Positions 17,512 through 26,324 of a stretch of 64,000 bases of DNA are shown in pieces; position 1 is the first letter of the stretch; each line of letters begins with the position of its first letter. This DNA comes from SAR324 cluster bacterium. Its GTDB lineage: Bacteria > SAR324 > XYD2-FULL-50-16. The notes beneath the pieces are model-generated. The model was not told where the DNA came from and did no database searches. It worked only from the letters and a program-made list of their open reading frames with translations. The translations under genes and the position numbers were made by a program. The stretch covers positions 1-64,000 of the forward strand of contig JANQGX010000004.1 in NCBI GenBank assembly GCA_028282885.1. Direction: 5' to 3'.

Positions 17512-18713
17512 CAAACAGGGTATTTGTAACCGGTTTGGGATTAATCACTGCGATCGGAAACAGTGTCTCTGAAACCCTGACTTCACTTAAAGCTTCCGAA
17601 TCGGGATTGCCCAATCTCACCCCATTTGAAACGGATATTGAAAACTCTCCACCGGTTTGCAGAATAGATCTGACCAACGGTGAACTGCAAAAACGCCTGG
17701 GTATCAACCCTGCGAAAGAGATATCGAGAACAGCCCTGCTGGGTTTGGTTGCGGCCAAAGAGGCCGTTCAAGCGACGAAATTAAAAGGTAACGATCTGGA
17801 ATCCTGCGGCCTGATCTCCGCAAACTCCGTGGGAGGGATGGACAGGAGTGAGAACTTTTATCCCGAGTTCCTGGACAATCCAAAAAAAGGAAAGCTCAGG
17901 CAGGTAATCGGACACACCTGTGCCTTCAGCACTAATTTGATTGCCGATCAACTGGGACTGAAATCGATGGTAACAACAATCAGCACAGCCTGTTCTTCTT
18001 CTGCCAATGCTATAATGTTCGGATCCCGCTTGATCAGGCACGGAAAGGTGGACCGTGTCATTGCCGGAGGTTGCGATGCTCTTACCCGTTTCACCGTTAA
18101 TGGTTTTGGTGCTTTAAAAATACTGGATAATGAACGCTGTAAACCGTTTGACGAAAAAAGAGCCGGCCTCAACCTGGGAGAAGGAGCCGGCTACCTGGTT
18201 CTGGAATCCGAGACCTCGGCAATGTCAGGCAACAGGAAACCCATTTGTGAAGTGACCGGATTTGCCAACACCTGTGACGCATTTCACCAAACAGCCTCAT
18301 CTCCCGAAGGAGAAGGTTCCTTTCTGGCCATGCAGCAGGCATTGAACATGGCCGGTTTGACTCCTTCAAATGTAGATTACATCAATGCCCATGGCACCGG
18401 AACACGAAATAACGACCTTTCGGAAGGAATAGCAATATCCCGACTTTTTGCTCCGGACCATCCTCCGGTCAGCTCAACCAAACCCTTCACCGGTCATACC
18501 TTGGGCGCAGCCGGTGGGATTGAAGCGGTTCTTTCTTGTCTTTCAATCCGCAATAACCTGGTCTATCCCAACCTGTGCCGGCAGCATCCCATGCCGGAAC
18601 TGGACTTTGAACCTGTCAGAACTTTGAAAAGCGACAGGGAAACTCATCACGTTGTCTCCAACTCTTTCGGATTCGGCGGTAACGATTCCACTCTGGTTTT
18701 TTCCCGGTACTGA
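17508..18713 (+). CDS. Beta-ketoacyl-ACP synthase (KS-C)
   Basis: Full FabF-type ketosynthase of 401 residues: Cys in STACSSSANA, His in NAHGTGTRNND and His in FTGHTLGAAGG, with SFGFGGND near the end. It is followed after 2 bases by an active-site-less KS homologue. This KS plus chain-length-factor arrangement is like ApeO:ApeC in aryl-polyene synthesis and like type II polyketide synthases, so KS-C is the probable catalytic half of a heterodimer that sets polyene length. Confidence 0.92.
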   Translation: MTNRVFVTGLGLITAIGNSVSETLTSLKASESGLPNLTPFETDIENSPPVCRIDLTNGELQKRLGINPAKEISRTALLGLVAAKEAVQATKLKGNDLESCGLISANSVGGMDRSENFYPEFLDNPKKGKLRQVIGHTCAFSTNLIADQLGLKSMVTTISTACSSSANAIMFGSRLIRHGKVDRVIAGGCDALTRFTVNGFGALKILDNERCKPFDEKRAGLNLGEGAGYLVLESETSAMSGNRKPICEVTGFANTCDAFHQTASSPEGEGSFLAMQQALNMAGLTPSNVDYINAHGTGTRNNDLSEGIAISRLFAPDHPPVSSTKPFTGHTLGAAGGIEAVLSCLSIRNNLVYPNLCRQHPMPELDFEPVRTLKSDRETHHVVSNSFGFGGNDSTLVFSRY

Positions 18714-18715
18714 TA

Positions 18716-19744
18716 ATGGGACTGTATATCAATGGGGCATGTGCAATTTCAGCGCGGGAGACACATTTTGGTGATTTCCCCGGGGATAAAGGAACTGATA
18801 ACGGATTATGGCTAAAAACCACCACCCCGGATTTCAAACAGTTCATCGAAGCCAAATCCGCCAGACGACTCAGCAGAATCATCAAGATGGGGGTCGTTTC
18901 ATCTCTTCTGGCCATGAACGAAGCTGACGCGGCCATGCCGGATGCCATTATTGCAGGAACTGCCTACGGTTGCATGAGTGATACCAAGAAGTTTCTTAAA
19001 GCCATGATTGAAAATGACGGCAAATTTCTGAATCCGACGCCCTTTATCTATTCGACCCACAACACGCTAAGCTCCCAGGTCGCACTGCAACTGAAATGCA
19101 AGGGATACAACCAGACCTACTCCCAAAATTCCGTTTCGTTTGAGTCAGCCTTAATAGACGGGCAAATGCTTTTGACAGAGGAGGGATTCAATACCGTACT
19201 TACAGGCGGTATCGACGAAATGACGGATAACCTGTACACCATAACAAAAAGACTCGGACTTTGGAGAAGACTTGGTGAAGGAGTACAGCCCGGTGAAGGA
19301 GCCGCTTTTTTTATCCTGGAATCGCAACAAACACCTTCCTCGCTCGCCAGGATACTCGATGTTGCAACCCTGCACGGTGCAAAAACAGAAACCGAAATAG
19401 AAAACTGGATCCGGGAAATCATCCGCAAACACCATCTTGAACTGAACAGCCTGGATCTTTGTCTTCTTGGGAAAAACGGAGACAGAACCTACGACGATGT
19501 CTACCACCATTTGGAAACAGGGCTTTTGAATAATAGTGTCTGCGCCGCATACAAGCATATTTGCGGAGAGTATCCGACTTCCTCCTCCTTCGCTTGTTGG
19601 CTTGCTGCAAAGATTCTGAAAAAGCAGATCATTCCGAATGGCCTTCATCAGCAACGGTCCGCTTCAACGCCAATAAATAACGTACTAATCTACCATCAGC
19701 ATCGCAACCGGGAGCACGGCCTGATACTTCTTCAATCCTGCTAG
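18716..19744 (+). CDS. Chain-length-factor-like ketosynthase homologue lacking the active Cys
   Basis: 342 residues beginning MGLYINGACAIS, with the KS fold blocks QVALQLKCKGYN, VLTGGIDEM and GEGAAFFILE. At the nucleophile position the sequence reads QNSVSFESALIDG, so the Cys is replaced. The first His motif (NAHGT) is absent, and the second is degenerate (KHICGEYPTSSSFACW). It is therefore not a condensing enzyme by itself. Directly after KS-C, it is best read as the chain-length-factor partner, as ApeC is to ApeO. Confidence 0.82.
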   Translation: MGLYINGACAISARETHFGDFPGDKGTDNGLWLKTTTPDFKQFIEAKSARRLSRIIKMGVVSSLLAMNEADAAMPDAIIAGTAYGCMSDTKKFLKAMIENDGKFLNPTPFIYSTHNTLSSQVALQLKCKGYNQTYSQNSVSFESALIDGQMLLTEEGFNTVLTGGIDEMTDNLYTITKRLGLWRRLGEGVQPGEGAAFFILESQQTPSSLARILDVATLHGAKTETEIENWIREIIRKHHLELNSLDLCLLGKNGDRTYDDVYHHLETGLLNNSVCAAYKHICGEYPTSSSFACWLAAKILKKQIIPNGLHQQRSASTPINNVLIYHQHRNREHGLILLQSC

Positions 19745-19776
19745 ACAATAAGATGCAGGATTAACAGCAGCTAAAA

Positions 19777-21087
19777 ATGAAAAATAAAGATCATAAGATA
19801 AAAACCGATCCGGACCTGGCTTTCCAACAACCCGATGCCATCAAAGCCTTTCAGTTGGAATGCCTGAAAGACCATTTGCAGTACTGTTATGACAACTCGC
19901 CCTATTATCACAGACTGATAGAGAGTCAAAACATCAGGATCGACACGGTTACGAGCGAAACCCTTGGTTCCTTTCCCCTGACGTCAAAGGCAGATATCGA
20001 AGCCTGTAACGATGATTTCCAGGGTGCGCACGACGACAGGATTGTCGATATAGTCATGTCATCCGGAACAACCGGCAAACCGACCCGGATCTTGTATACC
20101 GACTCGGATCTGCAACGGCTGGCTTACAATGAAGAAACCAGTTTGAGAAGCTGTGGACTTACAGCCGCAGATAAAGTGTTGCTGACCTGCACCATTGATC
20201 GATGTTTTATTGCCGGACTCGCCTACTTCTCAGGTCTCAGAAACATAGGAGCAGCCGCAATCCGTAACGGGCAGAATACCTTGGAAAGTCATACAGAGGT
20301 GATTCGCCGTTTACAACCTACAGCGATCATCGGTGTCCCCAGCTTTTTAAAAAAACTGGGGGAATTCATCAGTAAGGAAGACCGGGGCCTTGTTGCTCCC
20401 ATCAAAAAACTGATCTGCATCGGCGAACCGATCAGGGACCGGAAACTCGAAAATCTTGATATTGCCGGACGGCTTGAAACTGAATGGCAGGCTCATTTGT
20501 ATTCGACCTATGCCTCCTCGGAAACCATCACTTCATTTTGCGAATGTTCCGCCGGAGCTGGTGGTCATTTACTAGCCGATCTGGCTATGGTTGAAATCGT
20601 CGATGATCATGGCAAGGTTTCGCCTCCGGGGCAAACCGGGGAAATAGTGGTCACACCGCTTGGAATCACAGGGATGCCGTTGATTCGATTCAAAACAGGC
20701 GATATTAGCTTTCTGGTTGATGAATCCTGCTCATGTGGCAGATATACCCCCAGGTTGGGCCCAATCCTGGGTAGAAAAGCACAAATGCTGAAAATCAGGG
20801 GAACCACACTCTATCCCCAGTCAATCGTGTCGGTTATGGAGGGAATTGAGGACATTACAGATTTTTATATCCAATGTACGAAAGAGAATGAGTTATCCGA
20901 CCTGGTAACCATTCATGCCGCCACTGATAGTGACAGGCTGACAGCAGCGGACATAGAAAAAAGACTTCAGGCCTCACTCAGGGTTAAACCAAAAGTTGTG
21001 ATCGAATCCGGAGCAGAAGTAAGACAGCAGATCTTTAATCCCAGTTATCGTAAACCCGTTCGCTTTTTTGATAAACGGAACCAGTAG
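19777..21087 (+). CDS. PaaK-like adenylate-forming ligase
   Basis: 436-residue acyl/aryl-activating enzyme of the phenylacetate-CoA ligase / coenzyme F390 synthetase group. The ATP loop is MSSGTTGKPTR; YASSE, PLIRFKTGD and RKAQMLKIRGTTLYP mark the adenylation and C-terminal domains. A Cys cluster (ESCSCGR) resembles the PCPCGR zinc site in relatives. In polyene loci a ligase of this kind loads the starter acid on ACP or CoA. The starter is not deducible; no ammonia-lyase for cinnamate/coumarate is in the window. Confidence 0.87.
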   Translation: MKNKDHKIKTDPDLAFQQPDAIKAFQLECLKDHLQYCYDNSPYYHRLIESQNIRIDTVTSETLGSFPLTSKADIEACNDDFQGAHDDRIVDIVMSSGTTGKPTRILYTDSDLQRLAYNEETSLRSCGLTAADKVLLTCTIDRCFIAGLAYFSGLRNIGAAAIRNGQNTLESHTEVIRRLQPTAIIGVPSFLKKLGEFISKEDRGLVAPIKKLICIGEPIRDRKLENLDIAGRLETEWQAHLYSTYASSETITSFCECSAGAGGHLLADLAMVEIVDDHGKVSPPGQTGEIVVTPLGITGMPLIRFKTGDISFLVDESCSCGRYTPRLGPILGRKAQMLKIRGTTLYPQSIVSVMEGIEDITDFYIQCTKENELSDLVTIHAATDSDRLTAADIEKRLQASLRVKPKVVIESGAEVRQQIFNPSYRKPVRFFDKRNQ

Positions 21088-21097
21088 AGCAGTTTTT

Positions 21098-22210
21098 ATG
21101 TCTTTTTGCAGTTTTGATATCGCGAATTTTGAATTCCCGACTGAGGAGATTGAGAGGACCCGCAAAGTTTCCGGGCTTCTCTCCATGGAGATTGAACTCA
21201 GCCAGCGCTGTAATTTTAAATGCCCGTACTGTTATGTTGAAGGTGCAGAGGACTATTCCGACGAGCTGACGCTGTCTGAAATCAAAAATGTCATCGTACA
21301 GGCCAGGGACCTTGGAGCCAGAAAAATCATTCTCCTGGGAGGAGAACCCATGATCCATCCTCACCTGCCGGAGTTGGTCCGCTTTATTTCGGAAAACAAA
21401 CTGGAAACAGAGATGTTTACCAACGGATCCAAAATCACTAGTGAAGTAGCAGAGGAGCTATTTAGAAACAGGGTCCGGGTCGTATTGAAAATGAACACCT
21501 TTGACAAGGATTTGCAAAATACCCTATGCGGAACCAATAACGCCTACCAGGTGATTCATGCTGCATTTGATAACCTGAAAAAAGCGGGTTATCCGGGGAA
21601 GAATTCACTGCTGGCAATAAGTACGATCATTTGCCAACAAAACATTGACCAGCTTCCCGAGTTCTGGACCTGGTTGAGGGATCAAAACATCCTGCCCTAT
21701 TTCGAAATGATCACCCCACAGGCCAGCGCCAGGCAGAACGAGTGGCTGGTGGTGGAACCGACGAGAATTAAACTGCTGTTCGATGAACTCTCCCGAATCG
21801 ACCATGAAAAATATGGAATTGAATGGTCTCCTCAACCTCCACTGGCCGGGAATAAATGTCTCAGGCACCAGTTTTCCTGCGTGGTAAATTCTGTTGGAGA
21901 TGTTCTGCCCTGTGTGGGCGTTACCAAATCGGCCGGAAACATAAGAAATGATGAATTGAGAACCATCCTCAGACAAAGCAAGGTTTTTGAAGATCTGCGG
22001 AATTTTAGAACTTCAATCTCCGGCCCCTGCAGTGTTTGTGAAAAATCCGATTTTTGCTATGGATGTCGGGGAGCTGCTTTTCAATTAACGGGTGACCACC
22101 TGGCATCGGATCCCTTATGCTGGAAAAACTACAAAGGACGATCCAAGGGAACTTCGGATGGGGATTTATCTAACGGATGCCATCGCAATCCGGACTCATC
22201 CGTGGCCTGA
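21098..22210 (+). CDS. Radical SAM/SPASM enzyme
   Basis: Radical SAM protein of about 370 residues. The cluster motif is CNFKCPYC, followed by ILLGGEPMIHPHL (the GGE SAM-binding motif). The Cys-rich C-terminal SPASM/twitch-like region includes CVVNSVGDVLPC, CSVCEKSDFCYGCRG and DPLCW. The track starts at TTG 21068, but ATG 21098 is more likely (MSFCSFDIANF), 11 bases after the ligase stop. It is not a standard part of aryl-polyene loci. SPASM enzymes usually modify peptides or carry extra Fe-S clusters; here a small lipid or a head group is the probable substrate. Confidence 0.87.
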   Translation: MSFCSFDIANFEFPTEEIERTRKVSGLLSMEIELSQRCNFKCPYCYVEGAEDYSDELTLSEIKNVIVQARDLGARKIILLGGEPMIHPHLPELVRFISENKLETEMFTNGSKITSEVAEELFRNRVRVVLKMNTFDKDLQNTLCGTNNAYQVIHAAFDNLKKAGYPGKNSLLAISTIICQQNIDQLPEFWTWLRDQNILPYFEMITPQASARQNEWLVVEPTRIKLLFDELSRIDHEKYGIEWSPQPPLAGNKCLRHQFSCVVNSVGDVLPCVGVTKSAGNIRNDELRTILRQSKVFEDLRNFRTSISGPCSVCEKSDFCYGCRGAAFQLTGDHLASDPLCWKNYKGRSKGTSDGDLSNGCHRNPDSSVA

Positions 22211-22331
22211 AGCGATTGACTCAAAACACCATGAACTAGCCATTAACCTTTATGAACAACATTGTCCGTTTTTCAGCCTTGCTTTCAATCATGCTCTGCT
22301 TTACCCCTTCGGTTTTGGCTTGGACAAATGA
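22158..22331 (+). pseudogene. Possible relic of a KS/chain-length-factor start
   Basis: A 57-residue frame beginning MGIYLTDAIAIRTH, close to the start of the chain-length-factor-like gene at 18716 (MGLYINGACAISARETH). AAGGGAA lies 7 bases before its ATG. After about 14 residues the similarity is lost, and the frame overlaps the end of the radical SAM gene and the start of the LolA-like gene. It may be the stub of a lost KS copy, or chance. Confidence 0.3.
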
Positions 22332-22866
22332 TTGGCAAAGCATTCGAGAAGCTACTGATGGAATTCACACCATCAAATCGGAATTCATTCAGGAAAAGCA
22401 CCTGCCGATCCTGAAAAAGCCGCTTGTTTCCCGGGGATTGATCTGCTTCCATAAACCCGGTTCCCTGCGGTGGGAATATCAAACCCCCGTTTCATCGGTG
22501 CTTATAACGCACAAGGGTGATATCAAAAGATTCATCAAACACGAAGGATCATTTCAGGAAGATGCGGGAGCCCATCTGGAAGCCATGCAGATTGTACTTG
22601 AAGAGATCAGCTTCTGGCTGGCGGGTCAGTTTGACAAAAGTCCCGGTTTCAGGGCAACACTGGAGCAGGCAGGACAGATTGTCCTGATCCCGAAAAACAG
22701 TCAGATAACCAAATTCATAACCCGAATCGAACTGGATCTCGCTGATCAGCCTGGAATGATTAAAACGGTGACCATTTTTGAAAGCAAGACATCTTTCACC
22801 CGGTTGACATTTGAAAATACTATTTTGAATGAATCCATACCTCCCGAAGTTTTTCAAAAGCCCTAA
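22252..22866 (+). CDS. LolA-like outer-membrane lipoprotein carrier (ApeL-like)
   Basis: 204-residue periplasmic protein. The signal peptide MNNIVRFSALLSIMLCFTPSVLA precedes a LolA-type half-barrel: IKSEFIQEKHLPILKKPLVSRG and PGSLRWEYQTPV match the LolA 'GxFxQ...S.G....kpG..rW.y..P' pattern. LolA-like proteins are a standard part of aryl-polyene loci and are thought to carry the lipid product across the periplasm. Its end overlaps the following lipoprotein gene by 38 bases. Confidence 0.87.
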   Translation: MNNIVRFSALLSIMLCFTPSVLAWTNDWQSIREATDGIHTIKSEFIQEKHLPILKKPLVSRGLICFHKPGSLRWEYQTPVSSVLITHKGDIKRFIKHEGSFQEDAGAHLEAMQIVLEEISFWLAGQFDKSPGFRATLEQAGQIVLIPKNSQITKFITRIELDLADQPGMIKTVTIFESKTSFTRLTFENTILNESIPPEVFQKP

Positions 22867-23560
22867 AGTCATTCTTGGACTTACACTGATCGTATTAGCG
22901 CTTGGATCCTGCACAACAGCGCAATTAGTGTCTGATTCGGGTTTTCCGGCACACCAGGACAGTTCGATTGAAAAAATCTGCCTGAGTCCCTTTGTGCAAA
23001 ACAAAGTTCAGTTCATTCATTCCCTTCACGTATCCCTTCCCGGATCAAACAGCAGCAAAGTCCTGGGCGTTACCAACATTAATCCCGAAAACGAATCCTT
23101 TGAGAGTATTATTATGTCCCTTGAAGGTCTTGTGCTGTTTCATGTCGATTTCCGGGATGGAAAAAACGAGATCAAGAAAAGCGTGGATCCCTTCTCTTCA
23201 AAGGCCTTTCAGGATGGATTGATAAAGGATATTCAATTGATTTTTCTGGTGCCCGATGGTAAGTTGGCAAAAGCAGGTCGAATCGGGGATGACACCGATT
23301 CAGCGGCTTGCAGATATCGATCTGCTAACGACAATCTGATCGATATCGCTGTGCTCCCAAATCAAGGTTGGAGCATAAAAAAGTACGGCGCAACCGGTAA
23401 GCTGATCAAATCAATCCAAGCTATCGAAAACAGCAGACTACACGGTGAATCGCAGTGGCAGTATCCGAATCGGGTTATTCTCAAGGGGGAGGGGCTTTTC
23501 GGATACTCATTAACCATGGATTTAATTGAGTTTAACGATCTTGAGGAATCCATACCATAA
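22829..23560 (+). CDS. Lipoprotein, DUF3261/ApeN-like
   Basis: 243 residues with a type II signal peptide: a hydrophobic stretch (VILGLTLIVLALGS) and lipobox LALGSC, so the Cys is lipid-modified. The mature part is beta-rich (GLVLFHVDFRDG, NRVILKGEGLFGYSLTMDL) and lacks enzyme motifs. Position after LolA matches the DUF3261-type lipoprotein of aryl-polyene loci, probably an outer-membrane receiver for the lipid. Family assignment rests mostly on context. Confidence 0.75.
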   Translation: MNPYLPKFFKSPKVILGLTLIVLALGSCTTAQLVSDSGFPAHQDSSIEKICLSPFVQNKVQFIHSLHVSLPGSNSSKVLGVTNINPENESFESIIMSLEGLVLFHVDFRDGKNEIKKSVDPFSSKAFQDGLIKDIQLIFLVPDGKLAKAGRIGDDTDSAACRYRSANDNLIDIAVLPNQGWSIKKYGATGKLIKSIQAIENSRLHGESQWQYPNRVILKGEGLFGYSLTMDLIEFNDLEESIP

Positions 23561-23747
23561 GACCTTGAAATACAACAATTAATAAGTCCCACTTTGACGA
23601 ATACCGGTGAGACGCCAGTAACAACTGCCGGCTGCCCAATTTGATGTTTCGGGATTTTGGAATCTGTTATCACGGTATTTCTGAAAATCTTTGATTTGAA
23701 CTAACCGATCTGTCGAGTTTCACAGAATGAACGATTCAAAAACTTAA

Positions 23748-25481
23748 GTGCTCATGGAACAGAGTCTGCAGAATGCCATTATTTCAGGTGTCGACCGTAT
23801 CGCTGCCTGGTCCGACCTTCTGGATGATATCAACGTTTTCCCCATAGCGGACGGCGATACCGGCAGAAACCTGATTGCCAGTCTTACACCCCTGAGACAA
23901 CTCAACGGCAACAGGGAAGATACCATTCAGCAACTGCTGATGGCAGCCAGGGGGAACTCCGGAAACATAGCCACCCGATTTCTTTCAGGGCTGTTGACTG
24001 CAGATTCTACAGCGATCCTGGGAAAAGCATTCAAACTGGGGAGAGATGCGGCCTGGAAGGCGGTTAACGACCCTGTTCCCGGTACCATGCTGACGGTGTT
24101 TGATGCACTGGTTGAGTTCATCGAGAATGAAACCTTCAAGAGCGATGAGGACTACATTTCCCGCATCACAAAACACCTGGAGGAAATTGTACAATCCACC
24201 CCGAATCAGCTCCCCCTGCTAAAATCGGCTGGTGTCGTTGACTCCGGTGCCTTGGGAATGTATGTCTTTCTGGAAGGTTTCTTCAACAGTCTGATCGATC
24301 AAGCTGAAAACTGTGTTCCCATCACCGCCCGTTTTAAGGGATTACTGCAAATTAAACCCACCTTCAAGGAACAACAGGAAGAGGGCTATTGCGTGGATTT
24401 TGTGGTCAGGGTGGAAGGCAATGCTGAAGACAAAATGGCTGAACTGGCTGACCTGGGGGAAAGTACCGTTATTATTCCCCATAACGACTATCTGAAAGTC
24501 CATCTTCATACCGGTGAACCGATTGCGGTGAGAGAGAAGATTGAGCAGATCGGTACCATTGTCACCTGGGAAAATGATGATCTGACAAAGCAGATTAAAT
24601 CCTTCATGCAGACCCGGAAACAGGGCAAGATTCACATCATGACCGACGCGGCCGGTTCGCTGACACGAACTGATGCACAGAATATGGGATTCACCCTGCT
24701 GGACAGCTATATCGTCACCAGTGAGAAATCTCTTCCGGAAACCCTGTTTTCACCCGATGAAATATATCGGATGATGCGTGATCAACAGAAAATTTCCACC
24801 TCCCAGGCTTCCGATTTCGAACGCCACCAATCCTACCAGAGTGTGCTGGAACAGTATGAAAGCATACTTTATCTCTGCGTGGGTTCCGTTTTCACCGGCA
24901 ACTACCAGGTTGCCTGTAATTGGAAAAAGGAACACGATCCGGAGAACCGGTTTATCGTTCTTGATACCACTGCCGCTTCGGGAAGACTGGCTATTATTGT
25001 GATGGCAGTAAGCCGTTTCGCTGCGAGTACGGATGATCCCTCACAAGTGGTGGAGTTCGCAAGAAAGACCATCGAGCAGGCGGAAGAGTATGTTTTTCTG
25101 GATAAGCTTAAATATCTCGCTGCAGGAGGAAGACTGTCCAAATCCAGTGCTTTCTTTGGTGATATGTTGAGCATGAAACCGATTGTCAGCCCTTTGGCAG
25201 AAGGAGCCAAGAAAGTGGGAATTGCCCGCAATCAGCGTGCTCAATTGAAGTTTGCCTGTGAAAAACTGGAAACCGGTCTAACCGGCGACTCCAAAGCTCT
25301 GATTCTACTGGAGTATTCCGACAATTTATCCTGGGTGGATGCGGTTCCCAAAAAAGAAATCGCCAAACGTTTTCCTTCCGCTGAGATCATCCTGCAACCT
25401 CTTTCCCTGACCTCCGGTGTACACATGGGTCCCGGTACTTGGGCATTGGCATTTCTGCCTGACGCAAAACAGGCTGAATAG
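23748..25481 (+). CDS. DhaL-DegV fusion, predicted single-chain fatty acid kinase
   Basis: 577 residues, three parts. Residues 1-200 are a DhaL/DAK2 kinase domain: INVFPIADGDTGRNLIASL carries the metal-binding Asp residues and ARGNSGNIATRF follows. Residues about 205-290 match the middle domain of FakA, with GYCVDFVV and VKVHLHTGEP giving the conserved Cys and His-x-His. Residues about 295-577 are a DegV (EDD) fatty-acid-binding domain: HIMTDAAGSLT, STSQAS, VGSVFTGNYQ, LAAGGRLS, KPIVSPL. In Firmicutes FakA and FakB are separate proteins that together make acyl-phosphate; here they are one chain. The start is GTG 23748 or ATG 23754. The product would be the substrate of PlsY at 31175. Confidence 0.85.
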   Translation: MLMEQSLQNAIISGVDRIAAWSDLLDDINVFPIADGDTGRNLIASLTPLRQLNGNREDTIQQLLMAARGNSGNIATRFLSGLLTADSTAILGKAFKLGRDAAWKAVNDPVPGTMLTVFDALVEFIENETFKSDEDYISRITKHLEEIVQSTPNQLPLLKSAGVVDSGALGMYVFLEGFFNSLIDQAENCVPITARFKGLLQIKPTFKEQQEEGYCVDFVVRVEGNAEDKMAELADLGESTVIIPHNDYLKVHLHTGEPIAVREKIEQIGTIVTWENDDLTKQIKSFMQTRKQGKIHIMTDAAGSLTRTDAQNMGFTLLDSYIVTSEKSLPETLFSPDEIYRMMRDQQKISTSQASDFERHQSYQSVLEQYESILYLCVGSVFTGNYQVACNWKKEHDPENRFIVLDTTAASGRLAIIVMAVSRFAASTDDPSQVVEFARKTIEQAEEYVFLDKLKYLAAGGRLSKSSAFFGDMLSMKPIVSPLAEGAKKVGIARNQRAQLKFACEKLETGLTGDSKALILLEYSDNLSWVDAVPKKEIAKRFPSAEIILQPLSLTSGVHMGPGTWALAFLPDAKQAE

Positions 25482-25495
25482 GCTCTTTTCTCGAA

Positions 25496-26245
25496 ATGTT
25501 ATCCCCCAAAAGACCGGTGAATCGATTTGCATACGTGATACCCGTCTATAACCATGAAGAGATGGTGGCTAAGGTTGTGGAACAGGCATTGGAAGAGGGA
25601 TATCCGGTCATTATCGTTAATGATGGTTCCACCGATCGATCAATGGAACATCTCAAAAACGTCGAAGGGCTTACGATTCTGCACCATGAAACCAACCTTG
25701 GCAAAGGTGCCGCCCTTAAAACCGGTTTTAAGGAGGCGGTCAAAATTGCAGACTGGGCCATTACCATTGACGCTGACGGACAGCACGATCCGCGGGAGAC
25801 TGCTCGTTTGATTTCCGCAACTCGAGAACAGGATCGGCCCATAGTTGTGGGATTGAGAAGCAATATGGACGGCAAGGACGTTCCCTGGACAAGCCGCTTC
25901 GGACGCATGTTTTCCAATTTCTGGGTCTATGCATCCGGGGGAGCCTGGTTGAGAGACACTCAAAGCGGGTTCCGTACTTATCCCCTGCCGGAGATCAACC
26001 GTATAAAGACAAGGGGAAACCGCTATCAATACGAAGTGGAGATTCTGGCTAAAGCCGGATGGGCCGGTATTCCTGTGGTGGAAACCCCGATCAGCGTCTA
26101 TTATCATCCCGGTGACAAACGGATTTCACATTTTAAACCGTTTTTGGATTTCATGCGAAATTCGATTATATTTACGATCCTGATCGCACAGCGGATTTTG
26201 ATTCCTTCATCGGTTCGCAGGAAAATAATTCAAAATCCCGATTGA
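25496..26245 (+). CDS. Family 2 glycosyltransferase (dolichol-phosphate-mannose-synthase type)
   Basis: 249 residues. GT-A fold with YVIPVYNHEEMV, VIIVNDGSTDRS, NLGKGAALKTG and ITIDADGQHDP (DxD region), then DTQSGFRTYPL and RYQYEVEILAKAG. A hydrophobic stretch near the end (NSIIFTILIAQRILIP) may hold it at the inner membrane. GT2 genes are usual in aryl-polyene loci and probably add a sugar to the lipid head. It begins 14 bases after the DhaL-DegV gene. Confidence 0.9.
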   Translation: MLSPKRPVNRFAYVIPVYNHEEMVAKVVEQALEEGYPVIIVNDGSTDRSMEHLKNVEGLTILHHETNLGKGAALKTGFKEAVKIADWAITIDADGQHDPRETARLISATREQDRPIVVGLRSNMDGKDVPWTSRFGRMFSNFWVYASGGAWLRDTQSGFRTYPLPEINRIKTRGNRYQYEVEILAKAGWAGIPVVETPISVYYHPGDKRISHFKPFLDFMRNSIIFTILIAQRILIPSSVRRKIIQNPD

Positions 26246-26324
26246 TTCCCTGACCGGATCAGCTTTCGGATTCCGGTATTCGCCTGAAATCCGACAGCAT
26301 CCGTCAATCAATAAAACCTTCAAC

